From assembly GCA_041166085.1 (NCBI GenBank), contig JBEEFP010000044.1, forward strand, positions 1 to 64,000: a stretch of 64,000 nt of DNA. The letters are read 5' to 3'. Of this stretch, positions 25,777 through 34,125 are shown in pieces; the first letter of the stretch is position 1, and each line of letters opens with the position of its first letter. This stretch comes from JBEEFP01 sp041166085. Its GTDB lineage: Bacteria; Actinomycetota; Acidimicrobiia; Acidimicrobiales; JAFATL01. Position numbers and translations under genes: made by a program. The notes beneath the pieces were generated by a model. The model saw only the letters and a list, made by a program, of their open reading frames with translations. It made no database searches and was not told the origin of the DNA.

Positions 25777-27168
25777 ATGAGCGAGGAGTACCGGATCGAA
25801 CACGAGTCGATGGGCGAGGTGCGGGTCCCTGCCGAGGCGAAGTGGCAGGCGCAGACCCAGCGAGCGGTGGAAAACTTTCCCATCTCTGGCCTGCACGTCG
25901 AGCGGGCCCTGATCGGGGCGCTGGCTGCCCTCAAGGGGTCGGCGGCGCTGGCCAACGCCAGGCTCAAGGTCGTCGACAAGGACGTGGCCGACGCCATCGC
26001 CGCAGTGGCGGCGGAGGTGGCCCGCGGTGATTGGGACGACCAGTTCCCGGTCGACGTGTACCAGACCGGTTCGGGTACCTCGACGAACATGAACATGAAC
26101 GAGGTGCTGGCCACACTCGCCTCCGAGCGCCTCGGCCGCCCCGTCCATCCCAACGACCACGTCAACGCGTCGCAGTCGTCGAACGACTTCTTCCCCTCTG
26201 CCATCCACGTGGCCGCGACGCGCGAGATCGTCGTCGACCTCATCCCCGCCCTCGAGCACCTGGCCAAGGCCCTGCGCAAGAAGCAGCGAGAGTTCAAGAC
26301 GGTGGTCAAGTCAGGCCGCACCCACCTCATGGACGCCACGCCCGTCACCCTCGGCCAGGAGTTCGGCGGTTACGCGCAGGCCGTGGAGATCGGCGTCGAG
26401 CGTCTGCGCTCGGTGCTGCCGCGTGTGGGCGAGCTCCCTCTCGGCGGTACTGCCGTCGGCACCGGCATCAACGCGCCGAAGACGTTCGCCAAGGCCGTCA
26501 TCACGCGCATCGTCGACGACACCGAGCTGCCGCTGTCAGAGGCGCGAGATCACTTCGAGGCCCACGGGTCGCGCGACGCGCTCGTCGAGTGCTCCGGCGT
26601 GCTGCGCACCATCGGCGTGTCGCTGTGGAAGATGGCGAACGACATCCGGTGGATGGGCAGCGGCCCCCGCACCGGCTTGGGCGAGATCCGCATCCCCGAC
26701 CTCCAGCCCGGCTCCTCGATCATGCCGGGCAAGGTGAACCCGGTGGCGGCCGAAGCGGTGTGCCAGGTCGTGGCCCAGGTGATCGGCAACGACGCAGCGG
26801 TCACCTTCGGCGGCGCCGCGGGAAACTTCGAGCTCAACGTCATGCTGCCCGTCATCGGACGCAACCTGCTCGAGTCCATCCGCCTGCTGGCGTCGGTCAG
26901 CCGGGTGTTCGCCGACAAGTGCGTCGCCGGCATCGAGGCCAACGTCGATCAGCTGAAGCGCTACGCCGAGTCGTCGCCGTCCATCACCACCTCGCTCGTT
27001 CCCTACATCGGGTACGACAAGGTGGCCAAGGTGGTCAAGGAGTCGGCCACGTCCGGCAAGTCGCCGCGCGAGGTCATCCTCGAATGGGGGCTCATGACCG
27101 ACGCAGAGCTCGACGCCGCCCTCGACGTCCTCGCGCTCACCAAGGGCGGCATCCAGAAGAAGGACTGA
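25777..27168 (+). CDS. fumC: Class II fumarate hydratase
   Basis: 463 residues, full length for FumC. It catalyses the reversible hydration of fumarate to malate in the TCA cycle without a metal cofactor. Diagnostic segments: TGSGTSTNMNMNEV, HPNDHVNASQSSND, and the superfamily signature GSSIMPGKVNPV. The ATG at 25777 is fixed by homology (EYRIEHESMGEV) and the -10 spacing. Confidence 0.96.
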   Translation: MSEEYRIEHESMGEVRVPAEAKWQAQTQRAVENFPISGLHVERALIGALAALKGSAALANARLKVVDKDVADAIAAVAAEVARGDWDDQFPVDVYQTGSGTSTNMNMNEVLATLASERLGRPVHPNDHVNASQSSNDFFPSAIHVAATREIVVDLIPALEHLAKALRKKQREFKTVVKSGRTHLMDATPVTLGQEFGGYAQAVEIGVERLRSVLPRVGELPLGGTAVGTGINAPKTFAKAVITRIVDDTELPLSEARDHFEAHGSRDALVECSGVLRTIGVSLWKMANDIRWMGSGPRTGLGEIRIPDLQPGSSIMPGKVNPVAAEAVCQVVAQVIGNDAAVTFGGAAGNFELNVMLPVIGRNLLESIRLLASVSRVFADKCVAGIEANVDQLKRYAESSPSITTSLVPYIGYDKVAKVVKESATSGKSPREVILEWGLMTDAELDAALDVLALTKGGIQKKD

Positions 27169-27216
27169 GCGGGCTCAGGCAACCACAGCCAGGTCACACA
27201 GAGCGAAGCGCAACAC

Positions 27217-27230
27217 GCTGACGCGTCAGC
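27217..27230. terminator. 14-bp palindrome between convergent genes
   Basis: GCTGACGCGTCAGC is a perfect palindrome in the 84-bp gap between fumC and the convergent gene ending at 27253. It could fold on both transcripts, but it has no loop of its own and no T-tract, so termination is only a possibility. Confidence 0.35.
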
Positions 27231-27252
27231 GAACGAGTGAGTGGCGAGGCCG

Positions 27253-27741
27253 TCAGGCCAGCGCGGGGGTGCCCTCGTAGGGGCCGGGGTCGTCGGGTTG
27301 GGGGATGGCGGGGGCCTTCCACGCGGTGACCTTGGCCAGGTCGTCGGCCACCTTGCGCCACTCGCCCGGGTGCCATCCCTCGGCCGCGTTGTAGACCGTG
27401 CCGTCCATGGCGAGGTGCACGAAGGCGGGCAGGCGCTCGAGGCCGAGACCCTTCACCGCGGCGCGGTCGGGGTCGGCGAAGACGAGCAGGTCCTCGGCCC
27501 ACGGTCCGAGGAAAGCTCTGGCCTCGGCCGGGGTGCACGTGAGGAGAAAAGCGGTGCGGGCGTCGGACTGCTCGAAGGTCTTGAGCACTCGTCCCGCCGT
27601 CTCCAGCAGCCACGCACTCTCGTAGGTGTACGGGTCGAGCACGACAAAGGCCAGGTGGAAGGTGGTCAACCACTCCCGCAGGGTCTTGGGTTCGCCGTTG
27701 ATCGGCGCGAAGACCAGGTCCGACGGCGGGTTGGATGCCAC
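27253..27741 (-). CDS. Conserved hypothetical, thioredoxin-fold-like
   Basis: 162 residues, no signal peptide. Alternating strand/helix pattern (HLAFVVLDPYTYES, RTAFLLTCTPAEARAFLG, LLVFADPDRAAVKGLGLERLPAFVHLAMDG) resembles the peroxiredoxin/thioredoxin fold around the cis-Pro loop, yet the active-site CxxC is missing; only one Cys is seen. Function unknown. GTG 27741 is selected because TACGTT lies 8 nt upstream; an in-frame ATG 39 nt further up would start ahead of that element. Confidence 0.6.
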   Translation of the reverse strand: MASNPPSDLVFAPINGEPKTLREWLTTFHLAFVVLDPYTYESAWLLETAGRVLKTFEQSDARTAFLLTCTPAEARAFLGPWAEDLLVFADPDRAAVKGLGLERLPAFVHLAMDGTVYNAAEGWHPGEWRKVADDLAKVTAWKAPAIPQPDDPGPYEGTPALA

Positions 27742-27749
27742 GGCGGCAG

Positions 27750-27755
27750 AACGTA
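27750..27755 (-). promoter_or_regulatory. -10 element TACGTT (minus), leaderless promoter
   Basis: TACGTT on the minus strand ends 8 nt before GTG 27741. Confidence 0.5.
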
Positions 27756-27794
27756 GCTGAACTACCTTTCCGCCAACCAAGAAGGGAGGCGACC

Positions 27795-28298
27795 GTGGAC
27801 GGAACGTACAAGCTCCTGCTGGTCCTGCATCTGGTCAGCGTGGTGGTTGGCATCGGCGGGGTGATGCTCAACGGCGTCTACGGCCTGCAGGCCAAGGCCA
27901 GGCCGGGTCCCGGCGGGCTGGCCATCACCGAGGCGAATCACGTGGCGTCGAACATCGCCGAGTACTTCGTCTACGCCGTCCCCGTGTTCGGCGTCCTCAT
28001 GGTGCTGAAGGCTTCCGCCTGGGACTTCTCCCAGACCTGGGTCTGGCTGTCGATCCTGCTCTACGTCGTCGCCCTCGGCATCGTGCACGGGGTCATGGTC
28101 CCCAACGTGAAGAAGATGATCGGCCTGCAGAAGGAGCTCGTCTCCATGGGCCCGCCCTCCGGCGCCCCTGCCGGTGGACCCCCGCCCCAGGTCGCCGAGC
28201 TGGAGCGGCGCGGCAAGACGCTCGCGACCTTCGGTCCGATGCTCAACATCATCGCGGTCGCGCTCATCGCCCTCATGGTGACCAAGCCAGGGCTCTGA
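27795..28298 (+). CDS. DUF2269-type membrane protein
   Basis: 167 residues with four hydrophobic spans (about 5-25, 50-72, 80-103, 145-163) and a Pro/Gly-rich loop before the last. The start LLLVLHLVSVVVGIGG and GIVHGVMVPNVKKM segments fit DUF2269, a family of unknown function. GAAGGGAGG lies about 5 nt before GTG 27795, one of the clearer Shine-Dalgarno sites in the window. Confidence 0.75.
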   Translation: MDGTYKLLLVLHLVSVVVGIGGVMLNGVYGLQAKARPGPGGLAITEANHVASNIAEYFVYAVPVFGVLMVLKASAWDFSQTWVWLSILLYVVALGIVHGVMVPNVKKMIGLQKELVSMGPPSGAPAGGPPPQVAELERRGKTLATFGPMLNIIAVALIALMVTKPGL

Positions 28299-28446
28299 CA
28301 CTCGCTCGCTTGCAAGCTGCGCTCGCTGCATTGCGCTGGGGCCCCACTGATTCGGCCTGCGCTCTGAGATCGACCGAGTCCCCCATCGCGGCATCTGCAG
28401 GATCGCCGCTGGCCCCTCTCGAGACCTCGTAGCCCGCCCGCGGAAG

Positions 28447-28452
28447 TAACTT
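28447..28452 (+). promoter_or_regulatory. -10 element TAACTT
   Basis: TAACTT ends 8 nt before ATG 28461. The intervening CGGAGGGG is purine-rich but lies directly against the ATG. Confidence 0.5.
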
Positions 28453-28460
28453 CGGAGGGG

Positions 28461-29270
28461 ATGCACCCCATCGAACGGCTGCGGCACGTGGCCCGGGTCG
28501 AAGGGGCGGGGCCGTCGCAGTTGGCCCGTGAAGCGGCCGCCGCCCTCGCCGGCTTCGGCGACGACCCCACGGGGCTCGTCACCGCCTGCCGGCGCCTGGT
28601 CGAGCGCCACCCGTCGGCCGGCACCATGTGGTGGGTGGCGGCCCGCGTGCTGGCGTCCTCGGACCCGGTCGGCGAGGCCTGGCGCGCGGCCGAGGAGCTC
28701 GACGACGACACAACGTCGACCGCGCTTCTGCGCGTCCTGCCATCGGAGGGCACCATCGCCACCCTCGGCTGGCCCGAGCTGGCCGGCAACGCGCTGCGCC
28801 GGGTTGGCGAGGTCGAGCTGCTGGTGGTGGACGCGGGTGGGCTGTGGACAGGAGTGGTCGACCGCCTGGCGCGCCGCGGCGTGGATGCCATCGACGTGCC
28901 CGAGGGCGGGCTCGGTCCCGCGGTGGCGAGCGCCGACCTGCTGGTGCTCGAGGCGTCGGCGCTCGGGCCGAGCGGCTTCGTCGCCGACATCGGGTCGCGC
29001 GCCGCGGCCGCCGTCGCGCGCCACGCCGGCATCCCCGTGTGGGTCGTCGTCGGCGCCGGACGGGTGCTGCCGGCCAGGTTGTGGACAGCGCTCGTCACCA
29101 TGCTCGAGGCGGACACCGACCCGTGGCTCGCTCCTGAGGAGGTCGTGCCACTGGACCTCGTCGAACAGGTCGTCGGACCTTCGGGTCTCACGTCCGTCGA
29201 GGCCGCCATCAAGCGGGCCGACTGCCCGATCCCGCCGGAACTGCTACGCCTTGCGCATGAACCGCCGTGA
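28461..29270 (+). CDS. eIF2B-alpha/RBP-isomerase-like protein
   Basis: 269 residues. The C-terminal half (about 115-240) has the eIF2B-like pattern: LLVVDAGGLWTGVVDRLARRG, then SADLLVLEASALGPSGFVADIGS and HAGIPVWVVVGAGRVLP. In archaea and bacteria this fold includes ribose-1,5-bisphosphate isomerase and methylthioribose-1-phosphate isomerase, but the catalytic residues of those enzymes are not evident here, so the reaction is unknown. It overlaps the next gene by 14 nt. Confidence 0.6.
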   Translation: MHPIERLRHVARVEGAGPSQLAREAAAALAGFGDDPTGLVTACRRLVERHPSAGTMWWVAARVLASSDPVGEAWRAAEELDDDTTSTALLRVLPSEGTIATLGWPELAGNALRRVGEVELLVVDAGGLWTGVVDRLARRGVDAIDVPEGGLGPAVASADLLVLEASALGPSGFVADIGSRAAAAVARHAGIPVWVVVGAGRVLPARLWTALVTMLEADTDPWLAPEEVVPLDLVEQVVGPSGLTSVEAAIKRADCPIPPELLRLAHEPP

Positions 29271-29727
29271 TCAGATCAAGATGTCGGACACCGAGATCAC
29301 CGAGTTCCTCAACGGCCGGCGGACGATGAACATCGCCACCATCGGCAAGGACGGCCGTCCTCACCTGGTGGCCATGTGGTACGGATTCCTCGAGGGCGCG
29401 CCCGCGTTCGAGACGTACGCCAAGTCGCAGAAGGTGGTCAATCTGCGGCGCGACCCCCGCATCACCTGCCTGATCGAGGAGGGCGACGAGTACGACAAGC
29501 TCCGGGGCATCGAGCTGATCGGCACCGGCGAGGTCGTTGAGGACGAGGACCGTCTGCTGGAGGCGGCCAAGAGCGTGGTCGACCGTTATCACGGGCTCCC
29601 GCCCGAGCACCTGGAGATGGCGGCGCGCGCGCTGATGCACAAGCGGGTCGGCGTGAAGATCCACGTGGAGAAGATCGTGTCGTGGGACCACGGCAAGCTC
29701 GGCGGCGAGCGGCCCGGGGGTCTGTAG
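29257..29727 (+). CDS. PPOX-class, probably F420-dependent, oxidoreductase
   Basis: 156 residues of the split beta-barrel flavin/deazaflavin-binding fold: MSDTEITEFLNGRRTMNIATIGKDGRPHLVAMWY at the N-terminus (cited by its first and last residues as positions 9-42) and HVEKIVSWDH near the end. Such proteins in actinobacteria mostly bind F420 and reduce diverse substrates. The ATG at 29257 lies inside the eIF2B-like gene, so translation is probably coupled. Confidence 0.8.
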   Translation: MNRRDQIKMSDTEITEFLNGRRTMNIATIGKDGRPHLVAMWYGFLEGAPAFETYAKSQKVVNLRRDPRITCLIEEGDEYDKLRGIELIGTGEVVEDEDRLLEAAKSVVDRYHGLPPEHLEMAARALMHKRVGVKIHVEKIVSWDHGKLGGERPGGL

Positions 29728-29755
29728 GCGCGCCGACGTTGGGCCGGAGCGCTCG

Positions 29756-29761
29756 TACCCT
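29756..29761 (+). promoter_or_regulatory. -10 element TACCCT before an ATC start
   Basis: TACCCT is followed by GGAGCC and then ATC at 29768. The same layout, TAGGCT-C-GGAGCC-ATG, precedes the next gene at 31011, which marks ATC as the start position. Confidence 0.55.
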
Positions 29762-29767
29762 GGAGCC

Positions 29768-30976
29768 ATCCGGCGCGTTGCGATCCCCCTCGTTGCTCTC
29801 GGCCTGCTGACCGCTGCGTGCGGCGGCGGCGGCGGGGGCGACGCCAGCTTCGACCAGCGCTCGGGCCGGGCGTCGGCGACGAGCACCACAACCGCGCCGA
29901 CCACGACCGCGGCCCCGACGACGGCAGGGCCGTCCCCCACGGCGGGCGCCACGACGGCCCGTCCCGGCACCACGGCCCGACGGACGCCAGCGACCACGGG
30001 AGCGGCTGCATCCGGCGGCGCCGTGAACATCAAGCTCACCCAGATCGCGGCGTTGAGCCAGCCTCTCGACCTCACGGGCCGGCCGGGCGAACCCAACGCG
30101 TTGTACGCGGCGGAGAAGGGCGGACGCGTTCGCGTCATCCGCAACGGCACCGTCGACCCCAACCCCGTGTTCAACCTGTCCGGAGAGGTCTCGACCGGCG
30201 GTGAGCAGGGACTGCTCGGCATGACCTTCGACGCCAACGGCTCGCACCTCTACGTCAACATCACCGACAAGGCCGGCAACACCCACATCCTCGAGCTGGC
30301 GATGGTCGGCGGCGGACGCCGTGACCTCCTCCAGGTGCAGCAGCCCTATGCCAACCACAACGGCGGGGGACTGCAGTTCGGCCCCGACGGCCGCCTCTAC
30401 ATCGCCCTTGGCGACGGCGGGTCAGCCAACGATCCCAACAACAACGGCCAGAACCTCAACACGCCGCTCGGCAAGCTCCTGCGCATGAACGTGTCCGACG
30501 GCTCCTACGAGGTGAAGGACTACGGGTTGCGGAACCCGTTCCGGTTCTCCTTCGACAAGGGCAACGGCGACATCTGGATCGGCGACGTGGGTCAGAACGC
30601 GTGGGAGGAGGTCGACCACGAGCCTGCGGGCAGCGCCCGCCTCAACTACGGCTGGTCGCTGATGGAGGGCAATCACCGCATCAAGAACGGCAACCTGGGC
30701 AGCGACTACCGCCCGCCCGTGCACGAGTACTCCCACGACAGCGGCGGCTGCGTGGTCACCGGTGGCTACGTCTATCGAGGCAGCCGCATCCCGGGCCTGG
30801 TGGGCACCTACGTCTTCACCGACGTCTGCATCGGCGACCTGTGGGGATTCTCCGGCGGCCAGCGCCGCAACCTCGGACCCAAGGCCCAGCAGGTCGTGTC
30901 CTTCGGGCAGGATCTGGCCGGCGACCTCTACGCCGTGTCGCTCAACGGGCCGGTGTACCGCATCGACCCGGCTTAG
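29768..30976 (+). CDS. PQQ-dependent sugar (sorbosone/glucose) dehydrogenase lipoprotein, ATC start
   Basis: 402 residues if translation begins at ATC 29768. The N-terminus RRVAIPLVALGLLTAACGGG is a lipoprotein signal with lipobox LTAAC, followed by a Thr/Pro/Ala-rich linker (to about 82) and a six-bladed soluble-GDH-type propeller: GGEQGLLGMTFD, ANHNGGGLQFGPDGRLYIAL with the catalytic His, GLRNPFRFSFD and DVGQNAWEEVD. It oxidises sugars or aldehydes outside the cell with PQQ. No ATG, GTG or TTG lies in frame before the lipobox; the first canonical start (GTG 30023) would remove the signal. Either a true ATC start or a base error at the start codon. Confidence 0.85.
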   Translation: MRRVAIPLVALGLLTAACGGGGGGDASFDQRSGRASATSTTTAPTTTAAPTTAGPSPTAGATTARPGTTARRTPATTGAAASGGAVNIKLTQIAALSQPLDLTGRPGEPNALYAAEKGGRVRVIRNGTVDPNPVFNLSGEVSTGGEQGLLGMTFDANGSHLYVNITDKAGNTHILELAMVGGGRRDLLQVQQPYANHNGGGLQFGPDGRLYIALGDGGSANDPNNNGQNLNTPLGKLLRMNVSDGSYEVKDYGLRNPFRFSFDKGNGDIWIGDVGQNAWEEVDHEPAGSARLNYGWSLMEGNHRIKNGNLGSDYRPPVHEYSHDSGGCVVTGGYVYRGSRIPGLVGTYVFTDVCIGDLWGFSGGQRRNLGPKAQQVVSFGQDLAGDLYAVSLNGPVYRIDPA

Positions 30977-30997
30977 CCCGTCCCGGCACCGACGCCG

Positions 30998-31003
30998 TAG
31001 GCT
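30998..31003 (+). promoter_or_regulatory. -10 element TAGGCT, leaderless promoter
   Basis: TAGGCT ends 7 nt before ATG 31011; no Shine-Dalgarno sequence. Confidence 0.5.
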
Positions 31004-31010
31004 CGGAGCC

Positions 31011-31949
31011 ATGTCGGAACGCACGCGCAACCTCCCCCGCCGCTCCTGCCTCTCGGTCCCCGGTTCGAGCGAGAAGATGCTCGGCAAGGCCCCCGGCCTG
31101 CCCGCTGACATGGTGTTCATGGACCTCGAGGACGCGGTGGCGCCGCTCGAGAAGGAAGCGGCGAGGGCCAAGGTCGTCGACGCGGTGAAGAACCTCGACT
31201 GGGGCGACAAGATCCTCTGCGTGCGGGTGAACGCGTGGGACACCAAGTGGACCTACGGCGATGTCATCGAGGTGGTCGGCAACGCGGGGGAGCGCTTGGA
31301 GGAGATCATGCTCCCGAAGGTGCAGTCGGCCGCCGAGGTGGTGGCCATGGACCTGCTGCTCACGCAGGTCGAGATCAACAGCGGCCTGCCCGTCGGCCAC
31401 ATCGGCATCGAGGCCCAGATCGAGACGGCCCGCGGGATGATCAACGTCGAGGAGATCTGCGCGGCGTCGCCCCGTCTCGAGACCATCATCCTCGGCCCGG
31501 TCGACATGTCGGCGTCAATGGAGATGCCGTCGCTGGGCGGCGGCCTGCACATCCCCGACTACCCGGGTGACTACTTCCACTACGTCTTCGTGAAGATCCT
31601 GATGGCTGGTCGGGCCAACGGCCTGCAGGTCATCGACGGCCCGTATGTCAAGGTGCGCGACCCCGAGGGCTTCCGCGAGTACTGCAAGCGCACCGAGGTC
31701 CTCGGCTACGACGGCAAGTGGGCCCTGCACCCCGATCAGGTCACCATCCTCAACGAGGTGTTCTCCCCGAGCCAGGAGCAGTTCGACAAGGCGTGGGACG
31801 TGCTCGACGCGTACCGGAAGGCGACCACCGAAGGGGAGCGCAAGGGCGCGGTGATGTTCGGCGACGAGATGATCGACGAGGCATCCCGCAAGGTCGCGGT
31901 CAAGCTCGTCTCCAAGGGCGAGCGGGCGGGCATGTCCCGCTCGGCGTAA
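31011..31949 (+). CDS. CitE/HpcH-type CoA ester lyase
   Basis: 312 residues of the citrate lyase beta/malyl-CoA lyase family. SCLSVPGSSEKM at the start binds CoA/substrate; MDLEDAV, GIEAQIETARGM and ILGPVDMSASM hold the acidic metal ligands. Candidate reactions are cleavage or formation of malyl-CoA, beta-methylmalyl-CoA or citramalyl-CoA. A methylsuccinyl-CoA-dehydrogenase-like gene at 39985 and a MaoC-like gene at 61796 would fit the same C4/C5 CoA chemistry, but they are not adjacent. Confidence 0.85.
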   Translation: MSERTRNLPRRSCLSVPGSSEKMLGKAPGLPADMVFMDLEDAVAPLEKEAARAKVVDAVKNLDWGDKILCVRVNAWDTKWTYGDVIEVVGNAGERLEEIMLPKVQSAAEVVAMDLLLTQVEINSGLPVGHIGIEAQIETARGMINVEEICAASPRLETIILGPVDMSASMEMPSLGGGLHIPDYPGDYFHYVFVKILMAGRANGLQVIDGPYVKVRDPEGFREYCKRTEVLGYDGKWALHPDQVTILNEVFSPSQEQFDKAWDVLDAYRKATTEGERKGAVMFGDEMIDEASRKVAVKLVSKGERAGMSRSA

Positions 31950-32052
31950 CCATCACGAGCCGTGCCATGACTTCGTGCCGGGACGTCGCTTCGGCCGACG
32001 GTGGGGTTGGGGTCCCCGCCGTCACCGCGCCGGCGAGCCTGCGAGCGGCGCA

Positions 32053-32760
32053 ATGAAAATCGACGCGGTGGTCCCGGCTCGCAACGAGGCGGTGACCGTG
32101 GCCGACGTCGTGGAAGCGTGTCTCGGCTGCTCCTACGTGCGCGAGGTCATCGTCGTCGACGACGGCTCCGACGACGACACGGCCGACGTGGCTGCCGCCG
32201 CCGGCGCCAAGGTCGTCCGCCGGGAGAGCGACGGCTCGAAGGCCCACGCCATGGAGGCGGGTGTCGAGTCCACCGACGCCGATGCCGTCCTGTTCGTCGA
32301 CGCCGACTGCATCGGCCTCACCAGCGCCCACCTCGACGCCATCTGCCGACCCTTCGTCGAGCGGCGAGCCGTGATGTCGCTCGGCACATTCGACTACGGC
32401 TTCTGGAACTTCCTCGTCCTCCGCTTCCCGCCCACGACGGGCGAGCGCATCATCCCCCGCTGGGTCTTCGACGCCGTCCCGCCCGACAAGCGCGAGGGCT
32501 ACACCATCGAGATCATGATCAACGCGGTGATCGCCGAGGGCCGCCTGCCGTCGACCGTGCGGGTGATGCGCGGCGTGACCCATCGCACCAAGCGCGACAA
32601 GTTCGGCCCCGTCGAAGGATGGCGGCGCACGTGGGAGATGTTCTGGGACCTCGTCGCCCTCATTCGCCGCGTGCGCGTGCGCACGTACTGGTTCTACCTG
32701 CGCGACCTGACGATCGAGCGCGACACCTTGGCCCCTGGGCCTCCACTGTCATCACCGTAG
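32053..32760 (+). CDS. GT2-family glycosyltransferase
   Basis: 235 residues. KIDAVVPARNEAVTVADVV and VIVVDDGSDDDT are the nucleotide-sugar binding N-terminus; FVDADC supplies the DxD-like metal site. No membrane span; short compared with most GT2 enzymes, resembling the glucosyl-3-phosphoglycerate synthase/dolichyl-P-sugar synthase core without extension. The last 67 nt overlap the convergent DUF222-HNH gene. Confidence 0.8.
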   Translation: MKIDAVVPARNEAVTVADVVEACLGCSYVREVIVVDDGSDDDTADVAAAAGAKVVRRESDGSKAHAMEAGVESTDADAVLFVDADCIGLTSAHLDAICRPFVERRAVMSLGTFDYGFWNFLVLRFPPTTGERIIPRWVFDAVPPDKREGYTIEIMINAVIAEGRLPSTVRVMRGVTHRTKRDKFGPVEGWRRTWEMFWDLVALIRRVRVRTYWFYLRDLTIERDTLAPGPPLSSP

Positions 32761-33956
32761 GCTGGCAGGTAGGCCGCTGGTGGGTCCTTGGCGTGGCGGG
32801 GGTGTCTCGGATCGTCCGGTGGGACGAAGGCCCGTTTGCCTCTGCCCTCCACCAGGCCCCAGCCCTTGGTGGTCTTGAGGCCGTGATGGTGCGCGCAGAG
32901 CAGGTCGAGCAGGTCGAAGAGCGTGAAGTGCGTCTTGGCCCAGTCGTCGCGGTGGTCGCGCTGCAGACGGGCCGACTGGGAACAACCAGCAGCCGCACAG
33001 GTGGGGTAGAGCCACTCGAGGCCGGTCTGCTGCTTGGCGGTCGGCGCCCGGCCGAGGTGGACCGCCCCGGTGACGGCCTCGCCCTTGGTGACGATGGCGG
33101 TGAGGAACGGGCTGCCGCTCCGGAGCAGGTCCTCGACGGCGGAGACGGGCACCGGGCAGCCGGCGACGTCGCAGGTCTCGCCGCTCGTGGGATAGCCCCG
33201 CAGAAAGGTGTCGAGGTCGATGCGGACGATGACCTTGGCGTCGGTGCCACCCGAGGTCGCTTCACCGGTGAGCAGGCGCTCGAGGGCGTCGAAGGCGTAG
33301 GCCTCGGTGGGCTCGCGGCGCTCTTCGTCCCGTGCCTCGGCGAACACGCGGTCCTGCTCGGCCTGGATGCGCGCCCACATCGACTCGATGGCATCGGCGG
33401 GGCCCTGGGCTCGGAGGTGACCCATGCCGTCGGGGTCTTGCCACTTGCGGGCGTGGCGGCGCTCATGGGCGCGGCGGCGCTGGGCCTCGATGTCGGTGTG
33501 GGCCGCGCGGGTCCTGCCGCACTCGTGCTGGAGCTCGCGCAGCGAAAGGCGCTGCGCCTCGCCCAGCAGACGGGCCTCCTCGTCGGGAGCGACCGCAGCA
33601 GCAGCGGCCACCGCCGCGGCCTGCTGGGGCGAGAGCTCACCCCGACGCGCAGCCGATGCAACCGCGGGTAGCTCCTCGAGTGCCTCAGCCGTCTTGAGCG
33701 CGTCGGCGGCCTGGCCCACCGAGGTGCCGGTCTCGTGGGCCACCGCCTCGGCCGGCGAGCGGTAGCCGTCGCGCCGCCAGTCGCCGCCCTCGGCCACCCG
33801 CGCCGCGGCGAGGGACTCGATGGTCGCCACTGCGTTCTTGATCGCACAGGCGTCGCGCAAGGCGCGACGGGCCGACGTCACCGACAGCACGTGCGCGTCG
33901 AAGTCGGCGGCCAAGGCCACCGTCGCACTGCGCAGCTCTGCGAGCGTCTCGCACAT
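32694..33956 (-). CDS. DUF222/13E12-type HNH endonuclease-like protein
   Basis: 420 residues. The N-terminal about 300 are the DUF222 helical region found in mycobacterial REP13E12 proteins; the C-terminal HNH site reads CAAAGCSQSARLQRDH then LCAHHHGLKTTKGWG, with both zinc-type cysteines and the HNH histidines. Function of the family is unsettled; many copies are repeats or mobile-element associated. ATG 33956 has GGAGG 8 nt upstream. A promoter with an SOS-like box precedes it, as reported for several M. tuberculosis 13E12 genes. Convergent overlap with the glycosyltransferase is 67 nt. Confidence 0.85.
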   Translation of the reverse strand: MCETLAELRSATVALAADFDAHVLSVTSARRALRDACAIKNAVATIESLAAARVAEGGDWRRDGYRSPAEAVAHETGTSVGQAADALKTAEALEELPAVASAARRGELSPQQAAAVAAAAAVAPDEEARLLGEAQRLSLRELQHECGRTRAAHTDIEAQRRRAHERRHARKWQDPDGMGHLRAQGPADAIESMWARIQAEQDRVFAEARDEERREPTEAYAFDALERLLTGEATSGGTDAKVIVRIDLDTFLRGYPTSGETCDVAGCPVPVSAVEDLLRSGSPFLTAIVTKGEAVTGAVHLGRAPTAKQQTGLEWLYPTCAAAGCSQSARLQRDHRDDWAKTHFTLFDLLDLLCAHHHGLKTTKGWGLVEGRGKRAFVPPDDPRHPRHAKDPPAAYLPAYGDDSGGPGAKVSRSIVRSRR

Positions 33957-34008
33957 CCCAGCCACCTCCACCCACTGCAAGAGGCCGACTTCCGGGGGAG
34001 CCCAGCTC

Positions 34009-34024
34009 CCGAATACATGTTCGA
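34009..34024 (-). promoter_or_regulatory. LexA (SOS)-like box of the DUF222-HNH gene
   Basis: On the minus strand TCGAACATGTATTCGG matches TCGAAC-N4-GTTCGA at 10 of 12 positions. It begins at the last base of the -10 TACAAT, so it would cover the transcription start. Confidence 0.6.
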
Positions 34025-34051
34025 TTGTACCACGAATCCATTGCAGCGCAA
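34024..34051 (-). promoter_or_regulatory. -35/-10 promoter of the DUF222-HNH gene
   Basis: Minus strand TTGCGC (34051-34046), 16-nt spacer, TACAAT (34029-34024). Start expected near 34017, giving a leader of about 60 nt with a GGAGG site. Confidence 0.6.
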
Positions 34052-34125
34052 GGGAATGCACGCGTTCTGCGGGATCAGCACGCTGCACCCCGTCGGCCCA
34101 GCGCGAACAGACGAGTGCTCTTGCG

